Notes: generated by a model not told the origin, from the sequence alone. DNA of 64,000 nt from Adhaeretor mobilis (GCF_007741515.1 NZ_CP036263.1:806001-870000), one strand, 5' to 3'. Shown: positions 45,307-55,887, counted from the first letter of the stretch. Numbers and translations are program-made.

Positions 45307-46881
45307 TCAAAGCCCCGAGAGAGGCAACTTGTTCTGCCGTCCCAACCCAGCGCCAACGGCAAACACGCCCAGAAGTAGGAGCGCGGCCGGCTCGGGGATT
45401 GCTGCGGTGCTGGCATTCTCACTGCTGCTACCCGCTTGCTGCTGCCAGATGAGAAAGTCGAGCCCGTCGCCGTTGCCGTCTCCGTATGCAGCCTGCCATT
45501 CATGGAGGTCGTCGCCATCGATGTCCCCATCGAGATCAAAGTCGCCAGCGAGCGGACCAAGGCTGCCGAGCGGATCATGGGCTACCGAATCGAGATAGAA
45601 CGTCGCTTGGCCACTTCCACTGAACTGAATCGAGTCAATGGTGACTGTGGGCCCAGTAATGATACCTTCTTCGTTGACCCACGCCTCCCACTGGGAGCTA
45701 TCCTCGAAATTCCATTCGTACAGATGCCACTCACCATCAGCGATCACTAATTGCTCGACTCCGCGATCTGCGGTCAGAGGGTCGTCGATCGCTATCGTTA
45801 CCGAAATCCCCGCGTCATCTGTTTTCAACCAAAAACCGATGTATCCGGTCGCGTCGAGCGCTAGGTTCGTTTCGGGATTTGCCGATGTACTGCCGATGCC
45901 CGAGACGTGTCTCAAGAACCAACCCTCAGGATCGCCATCGATATGGATCTCTTGAGAACCGATTCCTTCATGGGCTTCGGTGGTCACTCGAATTGCGCTT
46001 GAGCTAGCCCCGATGCCTTGGTTCGACCCAGAATAATTTGTCGGCCTGTTGAAGTACCCTTCGTCGGTCTCAAAATCGGCTAGCATGATCAAACTGCCAG
46101 GGTCCTCACCGATGAGCAATTGCTCTAGCTCGACTAGCGAGCCTTGGTAAACATTTCTATCAACGTTACCGCTTACGCCGTTGACGCTGCCTGTTGCGGT
46201 CCATTGCCAGAATTGCCACGGTTCCCAGAGTGCTGTGTCGCTTTGAACGGGAGGGTTGGTTGTGCCCGTGCCTCGCCACCATGCTATCCAGAGATCGTGA
46301 GTGGAGGCAACTGGAGATGTGTAGTGAGTGTTAGCACCGGACTTGCTGGTATAGATAATTGGTCGCCGCCCTAGAGTTTCGTCAACCGTGTCGGAGAATA
46401 TCTGCACCCAGTTCGAAATAAATTCGCGTTCCAGATTAGAGTTGCCGAAATCAGGCAGGCCTTCAACATCAGCCACTGGCGGCAGGTACAGCCCTGTCTC
46501 GTAGTAGGGCATGATTTCGTCGAGAAAATCGTTGGCTTCACTTACAGCGTCTAAATAGGGATTGGACCCTGGCGCAAATGCACTGCCATCGTAGTCTGTA
46601 AATGGCACACCGTTGAAACTATCGATGCGGGCGAAGTGATAGGGTCCGATGTGGACACCTGCCGCAGTAGCTCCTTGCATGTTTTCGTGAAAACGTGAGT
46701 CAACAAAATTGACACCTTCGGTCGCTTTTACAAACGCAAAGTCAATCCCGTCGCTCTTGACAGAGTTCCAATCGACAGAGCTTTGCCAGCGTGAAACGTC
46801 GATACCATCAACATAGGCTGCAGCTGGCGCTGTAGCAAATGCCATCACAACAAGTGAGATTGCGAGAGTTCTGCCAGGCAT
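45307..46881 (-). CDS. secreted GH25 lysozyme-like protein with dockerin and PEP-CTERM tail
   Basis: A 524-aa exported protein. Signal peptide to about residue 22; GH25 muramidase domain (about 24-240) with the first acidic residue in GIDVSRWQ (Asp28) and the catalytic pair DVE (138-140) plus GPYHFAR; a beta-sandwich carbohydrate-binding-like domain (about 265-450); two dockerin-type calcium half-repeats (DFDLDGDIDGDDLHEWQ and GDGNGDGLDFLIWQQ, about 460-495); and a PEP-CTERM sorting signal (IPEPAALLLLGVFAVGAGLG then RQNK). GH25 enzymes cut peptidoglycan glycan strands; the tail would be processed by an exosortase. Its role may be predatory or in cell-wall turnover. Confidence 0.85.
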   Translation of the reverse strand: MPGRTLAISLVVMAFATAPAAAYVDGIDVSRWQSSVDWNSVKSDGIDFAFVKATEGVNFVDSRFHENMQGATAAGVHIGPYHFARIDSFNGVPFTDYDGSAFAPGSNPYLDAVSEANDFLDEIMPYYETGLYLPPVADVEGLPDFGNSNLEREFISNWVQIFSDTVDETLGRRPIIYTSKSGANTHYTSPVASTHDLWIAWWRGTGTTNPPVQSDTALWEPWQFWQWTATGSVNGVSGNVDRNVYQGSLVELEQLLIGEDPGSLIMLADFETDEGYFNRPTNYSGSNQGIGASSSAIRVTTEAHEGIGSQEIHIDGDPEGWFLRHVSGIGSTSANPETNLALDATGYIGFWLKTDDAGISVTIAIDDPLTADRGVEQLVIADGEWHLYEWNFEDSSQWEAWVNEEGIITGPTVTIDSIQFSGSGQATFYLDSVAHDPLGSLGPLAGDFDLDGDIDGDDLHEWQAAYGDGNGDGLDFLIWQQQAGSSSENASTAAIPEPAALLLLGVFAVGAGLGRQNKLPLSGL

Positions 46882-47504
46882 GGAACGTCACCGGTTTCAG
46901 AGATAAGTCAGATGAATTATGACGGGCTAAGGGAATGTCACACCAATCCATTCTACCAAGACCAGCAGCAGAGCAAGAAAAAGGAGTGCGCAGAACTCTA
47001 TCCCCTAAGCGCACAGTGGCTTAAATCGTTCAAGCAGTCGGTGGTCAGTCCCTCGCGTCCCCACGCATGGCATCGACACGTCTGTCGAATCCGACATTCA
47101 GAAAGTGCGATAGCCCAATACTTTCGGACAGTGGCGGGAGCCGGAATAATGATTCCCAGAGGAGGTCCGCACATTGGACGAATGAGCGAAGCAGAATCGT
47201 CCAAACCGCCAACTTAGCGACCTTTTTAGCGGCCATCGCGCACCGCGAAACAGGTGGCCTGAAAATGTCAAACGAAAGTCGCTCACGGCGAGTCGCGCGA
47301 CCCCCACAAACCCGCCGGCTTCAGCCGGTGGTAGTTCAGTCAATATCTCCCTTGGAGGGAAGGCGTTCGTCTCATCCCCTCGGGGAAGAGTGTGGATCCG
47401 ATGACGGATTTTGTACCTTCGCACGGTTCCACCCGTTTGCCGAGAAGAGCCGCGTTAATCCGTGCTAGCCGTGGCTGTCACTGAGCGCTGGGGCGCTAGG
47501 CTGC
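46882..47504. other. intergenic region between GH25 and DUF368 genes
   Basis: About 620 bases without a confident gene. A CCGCCGGCTTCAGCCGGTGG hairpin lies at 47309-47328. Both flanking genes are on the minus strand, so the region contains the GH25 promoter and the DUF368 3' end. Confidence 0.4.
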
Positions 47505-48461
47505 TCAGCTCACTCGATCTCTCGTTTCACCACCGGCCAACCGCTCGACGGCAAGTACCGCAATAAACGCTACAACGGCGAGCGTTAGGCAACTGGTGCA
47601 TTGGGCAGTCCAACTGCTGGGCATGAACGGCTCGTACTCCTTCAACGACAATCGCTCGACATCGGGAGTCTTGTCGATTTGAAAGGGCCAAATCTTGCGC
47701 AGTGAGCCCAGCATGAATCCGCACAGTACGGCCATCGTCAGATCGTGGTAGTGCTCCAGCAACCAGCGCAGCAGTTTGGAGAATCCGATTAGTCCGACCG
47801 CGCAGCCCGCAGCAAACACGGCAAGTGTCGTGAGATCTCCGACGGTGAACTCGAAGTGGGTCAGATCCTTGATGATCTTCGTAATCGATTCATACGAGCC
47901 GAGAATCAATAAAATGAAAGCACCACTAATGCCCGGTAGAATCATCGCGCAAATGGCGACCATGCCGCAGAGGAAGAAGTAGACCGGGTTGTCCGAAGCT
48001 TGAATCGCTTGCAGTCCGACGAGCCAATAAGCGAACGCGGCTCCAGCAATTGCCAATGCCACGCACAGTCCGGCCCGTTGCGAATTCGCAGGCTTGACCA
48101 TTTTACCAACCAGCAGGGCCGAGGCGAGAATCAGGCCGAAGAATACGGCCAGCGTTGGGCTCCGCTCGTGTTCCAGCAGATAGTGCATGAGCGTGGCCAG
48201 CGCTGCGACCCCCGTGAGAATGCCTGCCCCGAGAGTTGCCAGAAATCGGAAGTCGATTCGGGCAGCCGCTGCTCGCCATTGTCGCCCAGCAAGCATTTTT
48301 AGCAATTGTCCGTCAAACTGGCTGATTGCCGTAACGAGACGCTCATAGATGCCAACGATCAACGCCACCGTGCCACCGGATACTCCGGGCACAATGTCTG
48401 CGCTTCCCATGAGCAGCCCCTTCACGAAGACGGCAACGCTTTCAGTGAACTTGTGATTCAA
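47505..48461 (-). CDS. DUF368 membrane protein, probable polyprenyl-phosphate translocase
   Basis: A 318-aa polytopic protein with the family signature GSADIVPGVSGGTVALIVG near the N terminus and a second ILPGISGAFILLILG copy at about 175, showing the inverted-repeat architecture of DUF368. Members (PopT) were reported to recycle undecaprenyl phosphate across the cytoplasmic membrane, alongside DedA proteins. That function is inferred from the family. It is monocistronic and minus-strand. Confidence 0.85.
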   Translation of the reverse strand: MNHKFTESVAVFVKGLLMGSADIVPGVSGGTVALIVGIYERLVTAISQFDGQLLKMLAGRQWRAAAARIDFRFLATLGAGILTGVAALATLMHYLLEHERSPTLAVFFGLILASALLVGKMVKPANSQRAGLCVALAIAGAAFAYWLVGLQAIQASDNPVYFFLCGMVAICAMILPGISGAFILLILGSYESITKIIKDLTHFEFTVGDLTTLAVFAAGCAVGLIGFSKLLRWLLEHYHDLTMAVLCGFMLGSLRKIWPFQIDKTPDVERLSLKEYEPFMPSSWTAQCTSCLTLAVVAFIAVLAVERLAGGETRDRVS

Positions 48462-49115
48462 CTTCCTATGGCTCCTAGTCCTACGTGGCTTTCACAATGA
48501 GGTTGCAGTGTCCCGATCTCTTCGGCTTTCCCTGCAAAGTGCAGAGTCTAACGGAGCTTTGCTGGGGAAACGACGGTTAATCTGGGCAATTCAGTGAACC
48601 CCGCACTTTGTGCGCTTCGAGTCAACCAATCCTGGGGAAAGATAGCATTAAGTTGACCCGGGCTTGCAAACAAATTAAGCTTAGTTCGTTCTGATTTGCA
48701 TAAGAGTTTGTGGCACCACTATACGTGTTCTCGAAGCCCATCGCAGTTTCGACTACGCACTTATCATTTCTTCCTGTCGCCACAGGTTTTTTTTATGTTT
48801 TGTTTTGCGTCATCAGAGCGGTACAAATCGAAGAGAACGAAGCGTCGTTTTTGAATTCTGCTAGATCCCGGCCGGCACGCAACGAGTTACAGGGTCGAGA
48901 CTGATGTTTTCAGTTGAGATTCAATGGCGAGTGACTGGCGTGACGCGGTTGTTATCTTCGGTTGAAGACGTAGCCGGGAGCAGTGTACACAGATAAGCGG
49001 TACAGGACAGGTAGTTGGTCGCGTGGTGTTTGGGGATACATCCACCGCGTTGCTTCAAGAGCGGTATCTACCGACTAGGCCTCGGTGATGCGCGCTGCAC
49101 AACACGACGAGCACC
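48462..49115. other. 654-base region upstream of ispE
   Basis: No gene recognised. TTGACC at 48653 with TAAGCT 17 bases on is a possible sigma-70-like promoter, far from ispE. Several T-rich stretches (48787-48803) may mark the end of an untranslated RNA. Nothing certain. Confidence 0.35.
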
Positions 49116-50120
49116 ATGTTTGTCTCAAGAACGACTGTGGGCTGGGAGGCACTGGCTCCCGCCAAACTAAATCTTTACCTCGACGTTTTGGGACGTCGCG
49201 CTGATGGTTTTCATGAGCTTGAAATGCTCATGTGCCCGGTGCGTCTCTTCGACCAACTGCGCTGGACATCTAACGACCGCGCCGAGATTCACTTCACAGA
49301 AGGGGAGTCTACCGAGAGATTCCGATTTAGCGTCGCAGGAACCGATGTTCCCAGCGATGAGACCAATCTCGCGATGAAGGCGGCACATCTATTAGCAGCC
49401 GAGGCCGGCGTTGAGCCTTACGGAAGCTTGTCACTCACGAAACGAATCCCTACTCAGGCAGGTATGGGGGGCGGCAGTAGCGATGCCGCGGCAACACTCC
49501 AACTCTTGAACCAGGCGTGGGGTGTGAACTATTCAAAGCAGCGACTCACGGGTCTTGCCGCTCAACTCGGCAGCGACGTGCCGTTTTTCTTCGCGGGCGG
49601 GCCTGCGGTTTGTCGTGGACGAGGAGAAATTCTGCAGCCACAGAGCGGGCTACCGAAGTTGCATTTCGTTGTGGTGAAGCCAGACGAGAGCATATCGACC
49701 AAAGAAGCGTTTATGCAGCTCAACGCGGGTCAGTTTGACCCTCAGAAAAGTGAGGGCCGGGAGAAACCTTTGGAACGGCTCTTAGAGTTGCTTCGCAACG
49801 GCATGCTCACTGCGGCTGCGAAGGCCATGAGTAACAGCTTCCAGTCAGTGATCCTCGCTAGTCAGCCAATACTGGCCAGCTTGCAGGCCCAGATGACGGC
49901 ACTCAATTCTTGGGGAGCCACAATGACGGGTAGCGGGTCAGCCTTTTTCGGTTTGTGCGGCACTGCCCAGCAAGCACGCCACTTGGCAGGCAAGCTGAGG
50001 GCAGTTTTGGAAGACGGTAGTCGTGCGGGAGCTAAGCACGAATTTGGGGAAGGTCACTATTTGAGAGGGAAGACACCCAGGACACACGGGACGGTTTGGA
50101 CGACATCGACTTGCTATTGA
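49116..50120 (+). CDS. ispE: 4-diphosphocytidyl-2-C-methyl-D-erythritol kinase
   Basis: A 334-aa GHMP kinase of the MEP isoprenoid pathway: APAKLNLYLDVLGRRADGFHEL, the ATP loop PTQAGMGGGSSDAAA, and the C-terminal TMTGSGSAFFGL box. It phosphorylates CDP-ME at the 2-hydroxyl. It is about 40 residues longer than most at the C terminus, ending with non-conserved sequence. spoVG follows 53 bases downstream on the same strand, a pairing also known from Firmicutes. Confidence 0.93.
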   Translation: MFVSRTTVGWEALAPAKLNLYLDVLGRRADGFHELEMLMCPVRLFDQLRWTSNDRAEIHFTEGESTERFRFSVAGTDVPSDETNLAMKAAHLLAAEAGVEPYGSLSLTKRIPTQAGMGGGSSDAAATLQLLNQAWGVNYSKQRLTGLAAQLGSDVPFFFAGGPAVCRGRGEILQPQSGLPKLHFVVVKPDESISTKEAFMQLNAGQFDPQKSEGREKPLERLLELLRNGMLTAAAKAMSNSFQSVILASQPILASLQAQMTALNSWGATMTGSGSAFFGLCGTAQQARHLAGKLRAVLEDGSRAGAKHEFGEGHYLRGKTPRTHGTVWTTSTCY

Positions 50121-50173
50121 GCGTTGCCCTGCCATTTGCATTATATGGCTGAGGCACGCAGGAAGAGACCACC

Positions 50174-50761
50174 GTGGAAATCACCGAAGTAAGAATCAAA
50201 CTCATGGAAGAACCGGGCGAACGCCTCCAGGCGTTTTGTTCGATTACATTCGACAATTGTTTTGTCGTGCGCGATATGAAAATCATCGAAGGCACCAGCG
50301 GCCCTTTCGTGGCCATGCCTAGCCGCAAGCTCACTGCGCACTGCCCTAACTGTGGCATGAAGAATCACTTGCGTGCTCCATATTGCAACCAGTGCGGGAA
50401 ATCGTTGCCACAAGATCGCTTACCAACGGATACCGACGGTCGAACCAAGTTGTACGCGGACATCGCCCACCCGATTAACTCCTCCTGCCGCGAGATGATT
50501 CAAGATCACGTGGTCAAGGAATACTACGAAGAGCTTGAGCGCGCCAAGCATCCAAACTACGTGTCGCGCTACGATGACTTCGACGTGGAGTATCGGCCTC
50601 AGAAAGCATCCGATTCTGGCTCTAACGCGACGAAAGAAAAGCAGAGCTCGCGGCGAATCGACGAGCCGCATGAAGCCACTGGTCTTACCGAACTACAATC
50701 TCCGCAGCGCACCGACTCGAAGAGTTCCGGTTCAGAAGACTTCGGCGAAGGAGTTTTTTAA
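50174..50761 (+). CDS. spoVG: SpoVG-family protein with inserted zinc ribbon
   Basis: A 195-aa protein starting at GTG ([10 protein letters not shown]). Residues 1-52 and about 92-120 are Spo[21 protein letters not shown] and [17 protein letters not shown]. Between them, [19 protein letters not shown] (Cys57, 60, 71, 74) forms a zinc ribbon not present in the 90-aa classic SpoVG. A charged, Ser-rich tail (about 130-195) follows. SpoVG binds nucleic acid in Gram-positive bacteria; the ribbon could alter this. It follows ispE. Confidence 0.9.
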   Translation: MEITEVRIKLMEEPGERLQAFCSITFDNCFVVRDMKIIEGTSGPFVAMPSRKLTAHCPNCGMKNHLRAPYCNQCGKSLPQDRLPTDTDGRTKLYADIAHPINSSCREMIQDHVVKEYYEELERAKHPNYVSRYDDFDVEYRPQKASDSGSNATKEKQSSRRIDEPHEATGLTELQSPQRTDSKSSGSEDFGEGVF

Positions 50762-50783
50762 CATCACGGTTTCTTGAGACTCA

Positions 50784-50916
50784 GTTAGCCGCCGAGCTTG
50801 CTCGCCGTGGAGTGTGCGGCGGGGTACAGGAAGGGAAGGCTCGAATCGCGTCGCCTAGGCAGCAGGCATAGCCCAAACAATTGGTGGACACGCGGCGAGC
50901 AAGCTCGTCGGCTAAC
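50784..50916. repeat. inverted repeat, GTTAGCCG/AGCTTGCTCGCC family, well preserved
   Basis: Left arm 50784-50811 (GTTAGCCGCCGAGCTTGCTC then GCCGTGGA) and right arm 50891-50916 (CGCGGCGAGCAAGCTCGTCG then GCTAAC) pair almost perfectly. Same family as 8607-8690. It lies between the convergent ends of spoVG and floA. Confidence 0.8.
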
Positions 50917-50963
50917 GGGAACGTGTAGAATTGGCGCGATGTCTTGCGACAGAGCACAACTAA

Positions 50964-51965
<1,002 letters not shown>

Positions 51966-52015
51966 GAGGTAACCTGCAAATCTAGTGTTGAGGAATGATC
52001 AGAAACGACGCTGGG

Positions 52016-52426
52016 CTATCTCTCAGCCACGGCTCTGGTGAGTATATCATGATCGGCGAGGTCAATGTCAGCGGCTTGCTTAAAATCGAGTTCGATTCCG
52101 GACCGCTTGGCGGCCACGAGCGCCTGAATGACCCTAGGCACATCGCCACCGAGGATATAGTGGTTTTCCAGCAGATCTGCTGTGATCCCAAACTTGGGGT
52201 CATGCATGATGTCTGCCTGCGTGGCTTGGATTTCAGCCTCGATGATCGTTCGCGGATTCACGCGCCTTAACTTCATGGCCAGCAGGCGAATCATGCTGAC
52301 CGGCACACCCGAGGCAAATGCCTGCAGCCAAAGGGAGCCGAGTCTCGCAAACTGCACGAGAATTGCCAGCGCCACGAGAAGCCCAACGACAATCACCACA
52401 AGCAGTAGTATTTGTCCGTCTTGCAT
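52016..52426 (-). CDS. short FloA-like protein (N-terminal half only)
   Basis: A 136-aa protein beginning MQDGQILLLVVIVVGLLVAL. It matches the membrane segment and the next 90 residues of FloA ([55 protein letters not shown]), then stops after DHDILTRAVAER, before the SPFH-type core and coiled coil. No frameshifted remainder follows: floA starts 50 bases on. Either a truncated duplicate or a deliberate partner that modulates FloA oligomers. The start at 52426 fits better than 52453. Confidence 0.75.
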   Translation of the reverse strand: MQDGQILLLVVIVVGLLVALAILVQFARLGSLWLQAFASGVPVSMIRLLAMKLRRVNPRTIIEAEIQATQADIMHDPKFGITADLLENHYILGGDVPRVIQALVAAKRSGIELDFKQAADIDLADHDILTRAVAER

Positions 52427-52573
52427 CGCAATGATAGGCAAATTGCACGTCATCGATCAGCTGGGAGTTTCTACAAAAACGGCAGCACGAAGCGCAGGAT
52501 AATCGATTCGTGGGATAAATTGAAGTAGATGCGTAAGCGGAACCAGTGGTAAACGCCCCCCACACTTCAGTCC

Positions 52574-53713
52574 CTATTCAATCCATCCGCCACCCAGCGT
52601 TTGCTCCCCGTGATAGCACACCGCCGCCTGACCGGGGGCTATGGCGAATTGGGGCTCGTCGAATTCTACTGAGAAACGTCCCTCGTCGAGCAATTCCACG
52701 GTGGCCGGGGCACTCGAAGCGTTGTAACGGATTTGCACTTCGCAGCGCTGGGGAATCTCCTCGTGCTCGACCAACCAGTTGCAATCCTTGGCAGTGAGTT
52801 CCCGGCAGCCCATTTCCTCTCGATCCCCCAGGACGACGTTGCGTGACTCGGGCTCGATGCGGACGACAAACTTGGGCTCGCCGAGCGCCACGCCCAGCCC
52901 TTTGCGCTGTCCGACGGTAAAGCCTTCGATGCCGGAGTGCTTGCCCACGACGGTGCCGTCAGTGAGTACCAGTTCGCCGGCGGTATCGATACTGGTTTTT
53001 TGGTCGCGTTCGTTGCGTACGAATTCGTCATACCGGCCTCGCGTCACGAAGCAGATTTCCTGGCTGTCTTTCTTCTCCGCGACGTTCATGCCCACTTCGC
53101 CAGCAAGTCGGCGAATGTCTGGCTTCTGATAACCGCCCACCGGTAGCAGCATGCGCTCAAGATACTTTTGCTTGATGCCGAACAGCACGTAGGATTGATC
53201 TTTTCCGGAATCAATCCCGCGCAACAGCTTGGGCGTGCCGCCCGCTGTCTCAAGCCGCGCGTAGTGGCCCGTTGCGACATACTGCGCTCCCACGCTATCC
53301 GCGTAATCGAACAGTTTGCCGAACTTAATCCAATTGTTGCACTGCACACACGGATTCGGCGTACGACCGGCGGTGTACTCATCGACAAAGTAGTCGATGA
53401 TCTGCTTGAACTCGCGGTCGAGATTCAACGCGTAAAACGGAATAGAAAGCCGATCCGCCACCCGGCGGGCATCCTCAGCATCGGCCGCAGTGCAGCAACC
53501 CTGCTTGTGATCGAGCCGGTTGACGACGGGCAAATCGACAAGCGACCCGCGGGCTGGTGCGTCCGGGCTCTCCGGATCGTTGGTGCATGCCACTGGCGAT
53601 TGGTGCCCGTGACGCATGAAAACGCCGATCACCTCGTGCCCCGCTTCGAGCAGTAAGTGCGCAGCAACGCTCGAATCGACTCCGCCCGACATTGCTAGTA
53701 CGACTCTTGCCAT
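52574..53713 (-). CDS. mnmA: tRNA-specific 2-thiouridylase
   Basis: A 379-aa PP-loop enzyme: AMSGGVDSSVAAHLLLEAG, nucleophile Cys in NPCVQCNNWIKF and the partner Cys in SQEICFVTRGRY, GRRKGLGVAL-type region GQRKGLGVALGEP. It thiolates U34 of tRNAs for Lys, Glu and Gln. A roughly 25-residue insertion (after GVFMRHGHQSPV, rich in Asp/Pro/Ser) precedes the zinc/Cys segment KQGCCTAADAEDARRVA. The ATG at 53713 is clear; the upstream frame is untranslated repeat-bearing sequence. Confidence 0.95.
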   Translation of the reverse strand: MARVVLAMSGGVDSSVAAHLLLEAGHEVIGVFMRHGHQSPVACTNDPESPDAPARGSLVDLPVVNRLDHKQGCCTAADAEDARRVADRLSIPFYALNLDREFKQIIDYFVDEYTAGRTPNPCVQCNNWIKFGKLFDYADSVGAQYVATGHYARLETAGGTPKLLRGIDSGKDQSYVLFGIKQKYLERMLLPVGGYQKPDIRRLAGEVGMNVAEKKDSQEICFVTRGRYDEFVRNERDQKTSIDTAGELVLTDGTVVGKHSGIEGFTVGQRKGLGVALGEPKFVVRIEPESRNVVLGDREEMGCRELTAKDCNWLVEHEEIPQRCEVQIRYNASSAPATVELLDEGRFSVEFDEPQFAIAPGQAAVCYHGEQTLGGGWIE

Positions 53714-53757
53714 AGAGATTGAGTCTAGAACGGGCGAGTCAGGGCAACAACCTTGAG

Positions 53758-53926
53758 GAACCACAAAGAACACAAAGTTCACGCAGAGTCGCCTGAAAAT
53801 AGCGTTCGTTCTCGAAAAGTATCCCAAGCAGAAATTTCTGCTTGAGTCACAAGCTTTCAGGGAAGAAGTGATTTCTTGGTTAGGAGCCTCCAACAAATCT
53901 TTATGACTTCGTGCTCTTTGTGGTTC
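53758..53926. repeat. inverted pair, AACCACAAAGAACACAAAG family
   Basis: Left arm 53758-53788 (GAACCACAAAGAACACAAAG) pairs with 53903-53926 (CTTCGTGCTCTTTGTGGTTC). It fills the divergent mnmA-prfB space, where both promoters should be. Confidence 0.75.
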
Positions 53927-54001
53927 AAAAAGTCCCATCTAGCCGCATACAATAGCAGTCTGTCTCGATACCTATCTTTAGCACCCAGGAGTCCCGCAAC
54001 G

Positions 54002-55121
54002 ATGTTGGAAAAGGAATGGCTCGATCGAGCCGAAGCGATTCGCACTGCAATCGTCCAACTTCGGGACTCTCTTTGACTGCCCTAGCAAGCAGCAACGGGT
54101 CACGGAAATCGACCAGGCGATGGCCGCCCCCACTTTTTGGGACGATCAGGAGACGGCCCAGCCTCTGGTGCAGGAACGCAGCAATCTCGTAGCGTTGCTC
54201 AAGCCCTTGGATGAAGCTCTCGCAGGGAGTGAAGATCTCACTGCCATGGTGGAAATGGCTGCTGAAGACGAAGCCTTCGCCACCGAAGCCCAGGGTGAGA
54301 TCGTACGGCTGGAAAAGGTGGTCGAGGAACTCAAGCTACAGGCATTGCTCAGCGGCCCGCACGATTCGGCCGGCGCAATCATCACGATTAACGCCCGAGA
54401 TGGCGGCACCGATGCCAACGATTGGGCGGAGATGCTCCTGCGAATGTACCTGCAGTGGGGCCAGAAAAACGATTACAAGGCCGAACTAATCGACCGCCAA
54501 GACAACGAAGAGGCCGGCATCAACAACGCAACGATCGCCCTCCGCGGCCCGATGGCTTACGGCTACCTAAGGGGCGAAACGGGCATTCACCGTCTCGTGC
54601 GAATCAGCCCATTCAACTCGGAAGGCAAGCGCCAGACGAGCTTTGCGGCGGTCGACGTGTCTCCGGAAATTTCAGACTCGGTAGAAATCGAAATTGACGA
54701 GTCCGACGTGCGTACCGACACCTACCGAGCAAGCGGCGCTGGTGGGCAGCACGTGAACAAGACGGACAGCGCAGTTCGACTCACGCATGCCCCAACCGGT
54801 ATCGTCGTGCAGTGCCAAAACGAACGTAGTCAACACAAGAACCGGGCGACCGCCTGGAAAATGCTGCGTGCCCAGATGGCTCGCCACGAGGAAGAAAAAC
54901 GCGAACAAGAAGACGCTGCCAAGTATCAGCAGCAAGCGAAAACCGGCTTCGGCTCGCAGATTCGCAATTACTTCCTACACCCCGATCAACGTGTGAAGGA
55001 TGCCCGCACCAAGTTCCAGATGGGTAACTTTCAAGCGGTGCTGGATGGCGATATCCAAGGATTCCTCGACAGCACACTCCGCTGGCGCGCCGGGCAACCG
55101 GTTGAAGAAGGTGACGATTAG
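54002..55121 (+). CDS. prfB: peptide chain release factor 2 with programmed +1 frameshift
   Basis: Two parts joined by a +1 shift. Frame 1: ATG at 54002 to CTT at 54071-54073, then in-frame TGA at 54074-54076 (24 codons, MLEKEWLDRAEAIRTAIVQL...). Frame 2: GAC at 54075 onward to TAA/TAG at 55119-55121. The slip site CTTTGAC is the canonical prfB sequence, though the upstream Shine-Dalgarno-like AGGGGG is only CGGGA here. The product (372 aa) has the SPF anticodon tripeptide (RISPFNSEG) and GGQ (SGAGGQHVNK). RF2 reads UGA and UAA and adjusts its own level through this shift. Confidence 0.96.
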
Positions 55122-55126
55122 ATTTT

Positions 55127-55274
55127 TGAACCACAGAGAACACGGAGGTTCACAGAGGAACAAAGAGATACTGTAGAGATCGCGTCATGCCATCCAAGAC
55201 TTAGTGCTTCAAAAGATGTTCAACAACCCACTTCAATCATTTACTCTGTGAACCTCCGTGCCCTCTGTGGTTAA
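55127..55274. repeat. inverted pair, AACCACAGAGAACACGGAGG family
   Basis: Left arm 55127-55168 (GAACCACAGAGAACACGGAG, GTTCACAGAGGAAC) pairs with 55242-55274 (TTACTCTGTGAACCTCCGTG then CCCTCTGTGGTT) across about 75 bases. The best copy in the window. It separates prfB from the following gene and contains that gene's apparent start codon. Confidence 0.85.
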
Positions 55275-55887
55275 AAAAATAGCAGCTGTGCAGTCGCTCA
55301 ATCCCCAGGGTGTTGGCGTGCGCGTCGAGTTCGCCCAGCTGGCCGATCGCTATTGCCATAAGATTTACGTCGTCGATGGCGAGCAATCGGTGCTCGTGAT
55401 GGAGTCTGAAGATTTAGGGTCTGAGGATTTGGAGTCTGAGCATGGCGACAGCGTGGGCTCTGCCTGCCCCGCCTATCAAGACCTCAACGTGCAAGAGATC
55501 GCAGACAGGCCGGTGGCGGCGCTGGTCGGCATGTCAGGCGATTGCCACTGGTCGCTGATCGTCGAGCCGACGACCGAGCCAGAGCAAACGGGCATCCTTT
55601 TCGACGCCGCCTGCCGCATGAAAGCGGCCGTGGGGAGCGTGAGGAGTGTCTACAAGATGGCGCTCGACGCGGAGCTAGGCAAGAGCGAAACGACGCACGA
55701 AATCGATACGCCACTGGGGAAGCTCGCTCTAGTCGCTCAGCAAATCAAGGAGGACGCCGAGGGCACGCCGCCCTTAGAAGTGGCTTACCACGAGCGGAAG
55801 TTGCTCGTGAGGCGCGAGGTAGTACCGTCGGCTCGGCTACCGGCTACGGTGCGCTGGCGGTATCGAGTTGAATTCAGAAGTGACTAA
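55258..55887 (+). CDS. protein of unknown function with repeat-derived segments
   Basis: A 209-aa frame starting at GTG 55258 within an inverted-repeat arm. Similarity to real protein sequence starts around IAAVQSLNPQGVGVRVEFAQ, so the true start may be a later GTG (55288). A tandem nucleotide repeat (55398-55446, GAGTCTGA...GGGTCTGAGGATTT) encodes MESEDLGSEDLESEHG in the middle. The second half (ALVGMSGDCHWSLIVEPT, then KMALDAELGKSETTHE) has no recognised domain. The 3' end overlaps the convergent DUF1080 gene by 14 bases. Confidence 0.6.
   Translation: MPSVVKKIAAVQSLNPQGVGVRVEFAQLADRYCHKIYVVDGEQSVLVMESEDLGSEDLESEHGDSVGSACPAYQDLNVQEIADRPVAALVGMSGDCHWSLIVEPTTEPEQTGILFDAACRMKAAVGSVRSVYKMALDAELGKSETTHEIDTPLGKLALVAQQIKEDAEGTPPLEVAYHERKLLVRREVVPSARLPATVRWRYRVEFRSD

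Noticed and set aside
47067..47468. 133-codon frame in the GH25-DUF368 gap
   Set aside because: Arg/Ser-rich random-looking translation, no ribosome-binding site, and competing frames on both strands.
48462..49115. tRNA or structured RNA upstream of ispE
   Set aside because: No cloverleaf, T-loop GTTCGA context or conserved RNA signature could be recognised.
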